DNA of 38,995 nucleotides from Candidatus Aenigmatarchaeota archaeon (GTDB taxonomy: Archaea; Aenigmatarchaeota; Aenigmatarchaeia; QMZP01; QMZT01): contig WVZE01000038.1 of assembly GCA_011772645.1 (NCBI GenBank), forward strand, positions 1-38,995, written 5' to 3'. The notes beneath the pieces were generated by a model that was given only the letters and a program-made list of their open reading frames with translations, was not told the DNA's origin and searched no databases. This document shows positions 8,563 to 15,853 of this stretch, piece after piece. Made by a program: the position numbers and the translations under genes. Each line of letters opens with the position of its first letter. The first letter of the stretch is position 1.

Positions 8563-9132
8563 GTGGTGGAGTTCTATATCAAGGTCGAGAATGTCGTGGC
8601 CTTCGCGGTCCTGGGCAGGAAGATAACTCTGACCAAACTGGTGGAGAAGATGGATAACACGGAATACGAACCCGAGCAGTTCCCCGGCCTTGTATACAGG
8701 ATAAAGGATCCCAGGGCAGCCGCCCTCATATTCTCCTCGGGGAAGATCGTGTGCACGGGAGCGAAAAGCATACAGATGGCGAAGGAGGCTATGAAAAAAA
8801 TAGTGAACGATATAAGGAAGACAGGAACCTCCATGCCGAGGAAGTTCAAAATCAACATAGAGAACATCGTGGCCTCGACCAAGATAGAGGTTAAGCCCAA
8901 ACTGATGCTGGATGAAATCGCGATTTCGCTCGAGGAAGTGGAATACGAACCCGAGCAGTTCCCCGGCCTTGTGTACAGGATGAAGAGCCCCCGAACTGCT
9001 TTCCTGCTTTTCGGTTCAGGAAAGATAATATGCACGGGCGGGAGAAACCTTGAAGACATAAATATCGCGCTGAACAAGTTCAAGAAACGCCTGGAAGGGA
9101 TCGGGCTGAAGGTCAAACCCATAAAGGGATAA
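8563..9132 (+). CDS. tbp: TATA-binding protein
   Basis: General transcription initiation factor that binds and bends TATA boxes and recruits TFB. The 189-residue protein is the conserved saddle core only: two direct repeats of about 90 residues, each with the motif EYEPEQFPGLVYR followed by a phenylalanine-containing strand and GKI[VI]CTG. There is no long acidic tail. Translation starts at one of two adjacent GTG codons (8563 or 8566). The two repeats are nearly identical at DNA level over the EYEPEQFPGLVYR stretch, described separately. Confidence 0.97.
   Translation: MVEFYIKVENVVAFAVLGRKITLTKLVEKMDNTEYEPEQFPGLVYRIKDPRAAALIFSSGKIVCTGAKSIQMAKEAMKKIVNDIRKTGTSMPRKFKINIENIVASTKIEVKPKLMLDEIAISLEEVEYEPEQFPGLVYRMKSPRTAFLLFGSGKIICTGGRNLEDINIALNKFKKRLEGIGLKVKPIKG
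8662..8705 (+). repeat. Intragenic direct repeat copy 1 in tbp
   Basis: Starts gaatacgaacccgagcagtt. The first 32 bases are identical, synonymous positions included, to those starting at 8941; one mismatch and then a further eight matching bases follow. Confidence 0.9.
8941..8984 (+). repeat. Intragenic direct repeat copy 2 in tbp
   Basis: Second copy of the tbp repeat, in the C-terminal half of the saddle. It encodes the same EYEPEQFPGLVYR peptide as copy 1 with the same codons apart from one third-position change. Confidence 0.9.
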
Positions 9133-9161
9133 ATTTTAAGTTCTAAAAACAATTCTTTACT

Positions 9162-10076
9162 ATGGACCAGTTCGAAAGAATCCTGAGGGACATAAAATCC
9201 ATGAAGATACAGGGAGCGGAGAGCGTGGCGATAAACGGAGTGAAGGCTTTCCGATACAGGGCACTCAAAACAAAGACCACATCCTATGACAAATTTTTCG
9301 ACGAACTGGATAAGATAAAGGGAAGGATATTCGAGGTGAGACCCACCGAACCTTTAATGAGGAACTGTATACGCTACGTGATCTCAAACCTGAAGAGCTC
9401 GCCAGGATTGGATGTCACCGATCTTAAGAAAATGCTCGGTAAGTTCGTGAAGGAAACCCTCGACCACATGGATCACGCGGAGAGGATGATAGCGAAGATC
9501 GCTTCCCACAGGATACACACAGGGATGATAGTGTTCACTCACTGCCACTCCTCCACTGTCACGAACATACTCAGGCAGGCGAAGAAGGAGGGGAACTGGT
9601 TCAGGGTTTACAACACGGAGACGCGCCCTCTCTTCCAGGGAAGAATAACAGCGAAAGAGCTCTCGAAGATCCGGATCCCTGTCACGCACTTTGTCGACTC
9701 CGCCGCGAGGATCGCCATCCGAAAGGCAGACGTCGCTTTTTTCGGGGTGGACGCGATAACCACCACGAAAATATACAACAAGATAGGATCAGAGATGTTC
9801 GCCGTTATCGCCAACAAGTACGACGTCCCTTTATACGTGTGCGGTGACTCCTGGAAGTTCGACCCCGAGGGGATCTACGGCTTTGAGGAGACCGTGGAAA
9901 AACGCGGGCCTGAGGAGATCTGGAAGAACCCGCCCAGGGGGGTTAAGATCGAGAATCCGAGCTTTGAAAGAATAAACCCCGATCTGGTCACAGCGATCAT
10001 ATCAGAACTCGGAGTTTACTCCCCGGAGAACTTCGTTGAAGAGGTGAAGAAGGCGTATCCCTGGCTTTTGGGATAA
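9162..10076 (+). CDS. Ribose-1,5-bisphosphate isomerase (eIF2B-like fold)
   Basis: Converts ribose 1,5-bisphosphate to ribulose 1,5-bisphosphate in the archaeal AMP/nucleoside degradation pathway that normally ends in form III RuBisCO. The 304-residue protein belongs to the eIF2B alpha/MtnA superfamily. The expected catalytic cysteine lies in FTHCHSS near residue 128, and the aspartate in FFGVDAI near residue 195. YNTETRP and the ICGDSWKF-like VCGDSWKF are family motifs. Taken alone the superfamily includes eIF2B subunits, but the N-terminal region and Cys/Asp pair favour R15P isomerase. Neither AMP phosphorylase nor RuBisCO is in the window. A TATA-like aaattttaag precedes it by about 25 bases. 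Confidence 0.85.
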   Translation: MDQFERILRDIKSMKIQGAESVAINGVKAFRYRALKTKTTSYDKFFDELDKIKGRIFEVRPTEPLMRNCIRYVISNLKSSPGLDVTDLKKMLGKFVKETLDHMDHAERMIAKIASHRIHTGMIVFTHCHSSTVTNILRQAKKEGNWFRVYNTETRPLFQGRITAKELSKIRIPVTHFVDSAARIAIRKADVAFFGVDAITTTKIYNKIGSEMFAVIANKYDVPLYVCGDSWKFDPEGIYGFEETVEKRGPEEIWKNPPRGVKIENPSFERINPDLVTAIISELGVYSPENFVEEVKKAYPWLLG

Positions 10077-10078
10077 CT

Positions 10079-10930
10079 ATGAAAATAGGATACAGTTCAA
10101 GATGGTTGTTTGTTGATGATAAGGAAATGAACATTTTCGAGGAATTGAAATACGCCAGTTCTTTAGGCTTTGAGGTTTTCGGTCTGAATCTAGACCGTAA
10201 GCAGAACAGGCGATTAAAGAACGATGACTTGATCAAACTCAAAAAACTTGCGGTAAACTACGGAATGAAAATCATAGTCCGAAGCCCCCACCATCTGAAC
10301 ACATCAATAAACAGCAAAGAACTAATTAAATCGGTTCGGGAAAACATCAGAATTGCGAAACTTCTGGGTTCTGACAGGCTGATGATTCATGCGGGACATA
10401 TGCTGGAAGAGCTGGAACTGGATTTTCAAACTTCAAAATCATACAAGGGGAAGAAAAGAAGCGATTTCCGTATCTCCCAAAACAGGATACAGAAGCGGTT
10501 TGAACAGCTGATTTCCAACCTAAAGAAAATCGTTTCTCTGGGCAGGCAGAGCGGGGTGAAAATCGTTCTGGAGAACAGCGGTGAGTATTACCAGTTCGGT
10601 TCAAACATTGTAGAATACTACAAGATTCTGAAAGAAGTTAGGGGCTTGAAATCTTCAATAAGCACGGGTCATGCCAACATATCCGGAAACAACGTTTATG
10701 AGTACATATCGAAATGCATGACTGAGATAATAAATCTCGATCTCCATGACAACCACGGGGAGAAAGACGAACACCTGCCCTTGGGCGAGGGTAACATCGA
10801 TTTCAAGAGCATTCTACTAAAACTTAAGAGCAGGGAAGACCTGACCCTTTTAATCGATACGTATAAAAACGATTTTATAGAGCGATCTTTGTCGAATTTG
10901 AGAGGAATCCTAAAATCAATAAATTCCTGA
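10079..10930 (+). CDS. Xylose-isomerase-like TIM-barrel protein (AP endonuclease 2 family)
   Basis: A 283-residue TIM barrel of the sugar-phosphate isomerase/endonuclease IV superfamily. Metal-ligand regions are visible: MIHAGH near residue 105, VLENSGE near 160, the TGHA box near 195, and LHDNHGEKDEHLPLGEG near 220-240, which matches the family's HxHDNxGxxDxHxxxGxG signature. The usual Asp of the DTGHA box is Ser here (ISTGHA), so one metal ligand may differ. It starts two bases after the R15P isomerase stop, suggesting co-transcription and perhaps a sugar-phosphate role, but it is more AT-rich than that gene. The substrate is unknown. Confidence 0.8.
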   Translation: MKIGYSSRWLFVDDKEMNIFEELKYASSLGFEVFGLNLDRKQNRRLKNDDLIKLKKLAVNYGMKIIVRSPHHLNTSINSKELIKSVRENIRIAKLLGSDRLMIHAGHMLEELELDFQTSKSYKGKKRSDFRISQNRIQKRFEQLISNLKKIVSLGRQSGVKIVLENSGEYYQFGSNIVEYYKILKEVRGLKSSISTGHANISGNNVYEYISKCMTEIINLDLHDNHGEKDEHLPLGEGNIDFKSILLKLKSREDLTLLIDTYKNDFIERSLSNLRGILKSINS

Positions 10931-10972
10931 TCACCATTCCGGTATTTCAGAATTAATCGAAAAGCTTCATCC

Positions 10973-11353
10973 TTATTGCCCTTTGCTCTCCTTAACCCTT
11001 TTTCCGTTCTGCGGGTGTTTGGAAACGTCTATTATGAAGTTTTCGTGAATGATGTTCCTTCCTATTATAACCGGGTATTTCATGTGCGATCGGTCGTTTA
11101 AATTCGCCTCGGCCTCGTATTCTCTCCCGTTGATCTCTATCCTTACCTTCACCACGGGCCTCTGCTCGGCCTCCTTCGTTATCGGCGCCTTGACCTTCTG
11201 GGTCCTTAGGACAGGCCCTACCTGCGCTTCAGCAGCGATCTTGTTGTCTATCGATGTGAGCTTCGCTCCGGTGTCGAAGAGAGCGGTCGTCCCAACAACG
11301 TTCTTCCCCACGATCTTTATGGGCTCTATCAGACCGATTATTTTTTTCGCCAT
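10973..11353 (-). CDS. Retropepsin-like aspartyl protease domain protein (RimK-associated zinc protease type)
   Basis: A 126-residue single-domain protein with the motif LFDTGAKLTSID near residue 28, the D-T-G-A signature of the retropepsin-like family often named ATP-dependent zinc protease and often found beside RimK ligases. KYPVIIGRNII near the C-terminus fits the family's terminal ILGR box. No RimK homologue is adjacent. The ORF track begins at a GTG (11362); I chose ATG 11353 because the family N-terminus (MAKKIIGLIE) begins there. It is divergent from the helicase gene. Confidence 0.75.
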   Translation of the reverse strand: MAKKIIGLIEPIKIVGKNVVGTTALFDTGAKLTSIDNKIAAEAQVGPVLRTQKVKAPITKEAEQRPVVKVRIEINGREYEAEANLNDRSHMKYPVIIGRNIIHENFIIDVSKHPQNGKRVKESKGQ

Positions 11354-11455
11354 GAAAACCACTATTTTGCTAGCAATTTATTATTGTCCGAGGTTTCTAA
11401 TAAAATTTTCAGGATTTTCGAGCAAAAATAATAAACCTTTGTACAATCTATAAGT

Positions 11456-13003
11456 ATGGGATTCGTTGAGCACAAGCTGATAAGAAAGGGATCGCTCGAA
11501 TCGCGGACGTACCAGGAAGCGATACTCGGAATAGCGGCCGAGAACAACCTCCTTTGTGTTCTGCCGACCGGTCTTGGGAAGACTCCTGTAGCTATCGTTC
11601 TCTCCGTCTTCCGCCTGGAGAGATACCCCGATTCGAAAATCCTGATCCTGGCTCCAACCAAGCCCCTGATCGAGCAGCATTTAAACACCTTCAGGGAGGT
11701 GATAAACCTCCCGGAGGACGAATTCGCCCTCCTTACGGGAATGACCAAACCTGAGGAAAGGGAGGAATCGTACAGAAAATCTAAAATAATTTTCGCGACC
11801 CCTCAGACGGTCAGGAACGACCTGAAGAACGAGCGATTGGATCTCTCGAACTTCTCGCTCGTGGTTTTCGACGAAGCGCATCACTCGATCGGGGATTACG
11901 CATACCCCTACATAGCAAAGGTTTACCTGGAGAGCTCTCAGAACCCCCGGATACTCGGTCTCACCGCTTCCCCCGGAGGAACGAAGGAGAAGATCAGGGA
12001 GATAATGGAAAACCTGGGAATAGAAAAGGTCGAGATCCGGACAGAGGAGGATTTCGACGTCGCTCCTTTCGTGAAGAAAAAGCAGATAGAATGGGTCAAT
12101 GTCGAGCTCCCGCAGACGTTTTTCAACATCCGGGAGGGCCTGAGGAAGGCTTACGAGCAGCGATTGAAACAACTGAGGAAGATCGGTTTCTCCAAACCGG
12201 TCAGACTGGTCACGAAGCGTGACCTGCTCGACCTCCAGAAAAAACTCATGTCTGGCCCGGGAGGTTACAAAAAATTCTGGGGAGTTTCCCTTGTTTCCCA
12301 GGCGATAAAGTCTGAGCATGCCCTGAGCCTGGTGGAGACCCAGGGGATAAACTCGCTCGAAAGCTATTTCAAGAAACTGCGTTCGGAAAAGGCGAAATCC
12401 TCCAAAAGTCTCGTTAAGGACAGGAACATCCGGGACGCGATGTTGCTGGCGAAAGAACTTTCCGAGAAGGGCTTCCGCCACCCGAAGATCAGGAAGCTCT
12501 GCGAGATCGTGAGCTCCCAGTTCAGGGAGAACCCTCGCTCGAAAATAATCGTTTTCGCGAACTACAGGAACATGGTGAGGGAGATAGTGAGCGTCCTCTC
12601 GGAGGTGGAAAACTCTAAACCAATCGAGTTCATGGGGCAGAAGGAGGGTCTCACCCAGAAGGAACAGAAGAAGAGGATTTCCGATTTCAGGGAAGGAAGA
12701 TACAACATTCTCGTAACCACCTCAGTTGGAGAAGAAGGGATCGATATCCCGGAGATGGAACTCGCTGTTTTTTACGAACCCGTTCCCTCCGAAATTCGCT
12801 CGATCCAGAGGAGGGGGAGGGTTGGGAGAACGAAGCTCGGGAAGATAATGATCCTGATCACCAAGAAAACGAGGGACGAGGCCTACTACTGGACGGCCCA
12901 CAGGAAGGAAAGCGTGATGAAGAAAACGCTCTACAGGATGAAGGGCGAGAGCTCCCCGAAAAAGAGAGGGCAGACAAAGCTCGAGGATTTCAAGGATTTA
13001 TAG
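11456..13003 (+). CDS. Hef/FANCM-type SF2 helicase without nuclease domain
   Basis: ATP-dependent DNA helicase that acts on stalled or branched replication forks. Motifs in order: Q-like SRTYQE, Walker A PTGLGKT (about residue 37), APTKPL, DEAH in VVFDEAHHSIG (about 138), LTASPGG, an insert of the Hef type between the RecA lobes, then NILVTTSVGEEGIDIPE and RSIQRRGRVGR. At 515 residues it stops where euryarchaeal Hef continues into an XPF-type nuclease plus HhH domain, so it is a helicase-only form. The C-terminal GQTKLEDFKDL resembles a PIP box, implying PCNA tethering. A TATA-like ataataaacc lies about 25 bases upstream. Confidence 0.9.
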   Translation: MGFVEHKLIRKGSLESRTYQEAILGIAAENNLLCVLPTGLGKTPVAIVLSVFRLERYPDSKILILAPTKPLIEQHLNTFREVINLPEDEFALLTGMTKPEEREESYRKSKIIFATPQTVRNDLKNERLDLSNFSLVVFDEAHHSIGDYAYPYIAKVYLESSQNPRILGLTASPGGTKEKIREIMENLGIEKVEIRTEEDFDVAPFVKKKQIEWVNVELPQTFFNIREGLRKAYEQRLKQLRKIGFSKPVRLVTKRDLLDLQKKLMSGPGGYKKFWGVSLVSQAIKSEHALSLVETQGINSLESYFKKLRSEKAKSSKSLVKDRNIRDAMLLAKELSEKGFRHPKIRKLCEIVSSQFRENPRSKIIVFANYRNMVREIVSVLSEVENSKPIEFMGQKEGLTQKEQKKRISDFREGRYNILVTTSVGEEGIDIPEMELAVFYEPVPSEIRSIQRRGRVGRTKLGKIMILITKKTRDEAYYWTAHRKESVMKKTLYRMKGESSPKKRGQTKLEDFKDL

Positions 13004-13024
13004 GATCTCGGACAAACTTAAAAT

Positions 13025-13315
13025 ATGGTCCAGAGCCTTTACCTGTGCGGGAACTGCAAGAAACAGTTCAGGGTCAAGGACTCCGAGTCGTACAAGATCC
13101 TCTTCTACATATTCCTCTGGCTTTCCGTTTTCGTCGCGATATTCGTAATAACCATCCCCCTCCTCGTGATAACCGTCCCGATCGCATACTACTTCTATGG
13201 AAGATCCAAAAAGCTTAAGGGGAAGAAGTTCTACTGCCCTTTCTGCAAGAAGGAGATGCAGAGAACAGGGATCGAGGAGAAGGATACAGTGGATCTGGTC
13301 GGGGAGCCTGTTTGA
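13025..13315 (+). CDS. Small membrane protein with split zinc ribbon
   Basis: The 96-residue protein has CGNC at residues 8-11 and CPFC near residue 77, separated by two hydrophobic segments (about 26-57, FLWLSVFVAIFVITIPLLVITVPIAYY). Both cysteine pairs would lie on the same, probably cytoplasmic, face and could form one zinc ribbon closing a membrane hairpin. It starts 21 bases after the helicase stop and is probably co-transcribed with it. I do not recognise a named family; confidence that it is a real gene rests on the paired CxxC motifs and codon use like the helicase's. Confidence 0.75.
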   Translation: MVQSLYLCGNCKKQFRVKDSESYKILFYIFLWLSVFVAIFVITIPLLVITVPIAYYFYGRSKKLKGKKFYCPFCKKEMQRTGIEEKDTVDLVGEPV

Positions 13316-13337
13316 GATTGGATATTCAATTAAACTG

Positions 13338-13348
13338 AATTTAAAACT
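13338..13348 (+). promoter_or_regulatory. TATA box of the inositol-phosphate synthase gene
   Basis: gaatttaaaac is centred about 25 bases before the ATG at 13368, which fits a leaderless transcript and supports that start over the ORF-track start at 13197, which lies inside the preceding gene. Confidence 0.55.
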
Positions 13349-13367
13349 TTCTATTAACTCTAAAATA

Positions 13368-14453
13368 ATGGGCAAACAATATAAGATCAACGTTGCAATC
13401 ATTGGGGTAGGAAACTGCGCTAAGAGTCTAGTCGAGGGTGTGGCTTTCTATACCAGAAATAAAAAAGATACAACCGGATTAATGCATCCAGTGATTGGAG
13501 ATTACCATCCTTCTGACGTAGGATTCGTAGCAGCTTTCGATATCGATGAAAGGAAAGTGGGAAAGAAACTTCATGAGGCAATAAGCGCGGAACCAAACAG
13601 AACAGTTAAGATCGCTGATCCCCTAGAATACGATACTGTTGTTCAAAGAGGACCTACATACGATAGTGTTATACCTGAAACGAGAGATTCCTTTATCAAA
13701 GAAAGCAAGTTAGACCCTGTCGATGTTTTTGATGTACTTAAGGGCTCTGTTACAGAAATTGTAATAAACTACCTTCCCACGGGAAGCGATAAGGCGACTT
13801 ATGCTTATGCAGAGGCGGCTTTAGAGGCGGAATGCAGCTTTATCAATTGCATGCCTACTCCCATAGCCAAAAGCCCCAAATGGATAGAAAAATTTGAAGA
13901 CGCAGGTCTTGTTCTAATGGGGGACGATATAAAGAGCCAGTGCGGGGCAACGATTGTAAACAGAATATTGCTTGAGTTATTCAAGATGAGAGGTATCAAG
14001 GTCACGAAATCAGAACAGGTCAACTACGGGGGGAATGCGGACCACTTCAATCTACAATATAGGGCGCATTCAAAAGAGGGGACAAAGGAGGACGCCTTGA
14101 AAAGTGTCCTGGACAAAAAAGACGCAAGACCCACGGCGAGAATGATTTATACCAAGGAGAATTACGATCACAAAAAGGCAGAAATTAACGTCGAAGGGGA
14201 GATTTTCGGTCACATTCCAGTTTCAATTGATTTGACTCTGCAAGATGAGGACAGCCCGAACAGTGGGGGTGTCGTAATAGACGCGATAAGGGCTGCCAGG
14301 CTCCTTGTAGACAACCACAAAGCATATGACGCGAAGGTACTGAGCTGCTTTTTAATGAAATCGCCATATGAACAAATGGATGATATGTTGGCATTCAAGT
14401 ATTTTGAGAACATTATTAACAGGCCACGTAATCCGATTATTTTAAAGTATTGA
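13368..14453 (+). CDS. ino1: myo-Inositol-1-phosphate synthase, archaeal type
   Basis: NAD-dependent conversion of glucose 6-phosphate to inositol 1-phosphate, the precursor of archaetidylinositol and of inositol-based solutes. The 361-residue protein starts with a Rossmann motif, VAIIGVGNCAKSL. It carries the family signatures VINYLPTGSDKAT, INCMPTPIA, GDDIKSQ(C)GATI and SEQVNYGGNADH, and closes with DAIRAARLL. The ORF track begins 57 codons upstream inside the zinc-ribbon gene; that extension is not protein-like. Base composition is more AT-rich than in the helicase before it and in the 5' part of gatD after it, so it may be a separate acquisition. Confidence 0.93.
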   Translation: MGKQYKINVAIIGVGNCAKSLVEGVAFYTRNKKDTTGLMHPVIGDYHPSDVGFVAAFDIDERKVGKKLHEAISAEPNRTVKIADPLEYDTVVQRGPTYDSVIPETRDSFIKESKLDPVDVFDVLKGSVTEIVINYLPTGSDKATYAYAEAALEAECSFINCMPTPIAKSPKWIEKFEDAGLVLMGDDIKSQCGATIVNRILLELFKMRGIKVTKSEQVNYGGNADHFNLQYRAHSKEGTKEDALKSVLDKKDARPTARMIYTKENYDHKKAEINVEGEIFGHIPVSIDLTLQDEDSPNSGGVVIDAIRAARLLVDNHKAYDAKVLSCFLMKSPYEQMDDMLAFKYFENIINRPRNPIILKY

Positions 14454-14491
14454 CATAAAAGTTATTATAATCCTATTATAATATTCTAATT

Positions 14492-15853
14492 ATGTATTCT
14501 CCGAAAATTCGCGGAATGCTCAGGAGAAAAAAGATCCGAATCGGGGATCACGTCCTTATCGAGAAATCCCGAAAACGCTATTTCGGAATGCTCATGCCCA
14601 AACCGGAATTCGGGGACCCGGGAACGATCGTGATCAAGCTCGATAACGGCTACAACGTGGGATTCGATGTGAAAGGTCTGAAGATCTCGAAAGCAAAATT
14701 CGAGGAACCGGAATCCGTGGAGGAGGAGATGAGATACGAGCTCGGGAAGACGAGCAAGAGCCTCTTGAAAGTCGATTTTGACCCGAGAAAGCCGAAGGTC
14801 GCCCTGATATCCACGGGAGGCACGATAATTTCCCGGGTGGATTACCGGACAGGAGGCGTCTACGCAGTGGAGAACCCGAAAGAACTTCTGCACAACGTCC
14901 CCGAACTTTCCAAGATAGTCAATCTGAAGATGTCTAACCCCCTCAACAAGATGAGCGAGGATTTCGATCCTTCAGACTGGGTCTCGCTCGCGAAACACGT
15001 GGCGAGGGAACTGAATTCAGGGAAGAAGGGCGTTATAATAACGCACGGAACGGATACGCTTCACTACACCTCAGCTGCTCTCTCTTTCTTTTTGAAAGGC
15101 CTCCGCAAACCCGTGGTTCTCGTGGGAGCGCAAAGATCGAGCGACAGGGGTTCATCAGACGCTGGGATGAATCTTGTTTGCGCCTCTCATGCAGCCCTGT
15201 CCAACATAGGAGAGGTGGGGATCTGCATGCACGGAAGTACGAATGATGATTATTGCCTTTTTATAAGAGGAACTCACGCTAGAAAAATGGATTCCGAAAG
15301 GAGAGACGCTTTCAGGTCGATAAATGAATATCCATTGGCAGAGGTCTGGCCTGACGGAAGGATTGAAATGAAAAACAGAAATTACAAAAAGAGAAAAGAT
15401 AACACCAAAGTAAAAGTTGATAGTAAGTTTGAACCAAAGATTGCGATATTAAAAGTTTATCCAGGGGCTGACCCCGATGTCATAAACTACTATGTTTCGA
15501 AGAGTTACAAAGGATTTGTCATTGAAGCCACAGGTCTGGGACATGTTCCTACTAATGGAAAGAACGAATGGATAAGTACAATTAAAAAACATACAGCAAA
15601 TGGAATACCCTTTGTAACAACACTCCAAACCATATATGGAAGGATAAATACCAATGTTTATACAAACCTTAGAATTCTTTATCGAGATGCCGGTGCGATA
15701 CCAGGAGATAACATGCTGACGGAAGTTGCTTTTGTCAAATTGGGCTGGATACTAGGTCATACCAAAAACATGGAAGAGATAAAAAGAATGATATCAACAA
15801 ACTATGCCGGAGAAATTACGAAGAGGACATTAGCCGGGCATTTCTTATACTAA
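14492..15853 (+). CDS. gatD: Glutamyl-tRNA(Gln) amidotransferase subunit D
   Basis: Asparaginase-type subunit that hydrolyses glutamine and passes ammonia to GatE for converting Glu-tRNA(Gln) to Gln-tRNA(Gln). The first 90 residues are the GatD-specific beta-barrel, followed by an L-asparaginase fold with ALISTGGTI (catalytic Thr), THGTDTLHYTSAA, VGAQRSSDRGSSDA and a C-terminal lobe; 453 residues, normal length. Composition changes abruptly near 15240: the 15181-15240 line is 35/60 G+C and the next 21/60. The reading frame stays intact through the change. It ends nine bases inside the reversed endonuclease gene. Confidence 0.97.
   Translation: MYSPKIRGMLRRKKIRIGDHVLIEKSRKRYFGMLMPKPEFGDPGTIVIKLDNGYNVGFDVKGLKISKAKFEEPESVEEEMRYELGKTSKSLLKVDFDPRKPKVALISTGGTIISRVDYRTGGVYAVENPKELLHNVPELSKIVNLKMSNPLNKMSEDFDPSDWVSLAKHVARELNSGKKGVIITHGTDTLHYTSAALSFFLKGLRKPVVLVGAQRSSDRGSSDAGMNLVCASHAALSNIGEVGICMHGSTNDDYCLFIRGTHARKMDSERRDAFRSINEYPLAEVWPDGRIEMKNRNYKKRKDNTKVKVDSKFEPKIAILKVYPGADPDVINYYVSKSYKGFVIEATGLGHVPTNGKNEWISTIKKHTANGIPFVTTLQTIYGRINTNVYTNLRILYRDAGAIPGDNMLTEVAFVKLGWILGHTKNMEEIKRMISTNYAGEITKRTLAGHFLY

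Noticed and set aside
13197-13367. Long start of the inositol-phosphate synthase ORF
   Set aside because: It overlaps the zinc-ribbon gene out of frame, is Arg/Ser-rich and lacks similarity to the family N-terminus; ATG 13368 has its own TATA box.
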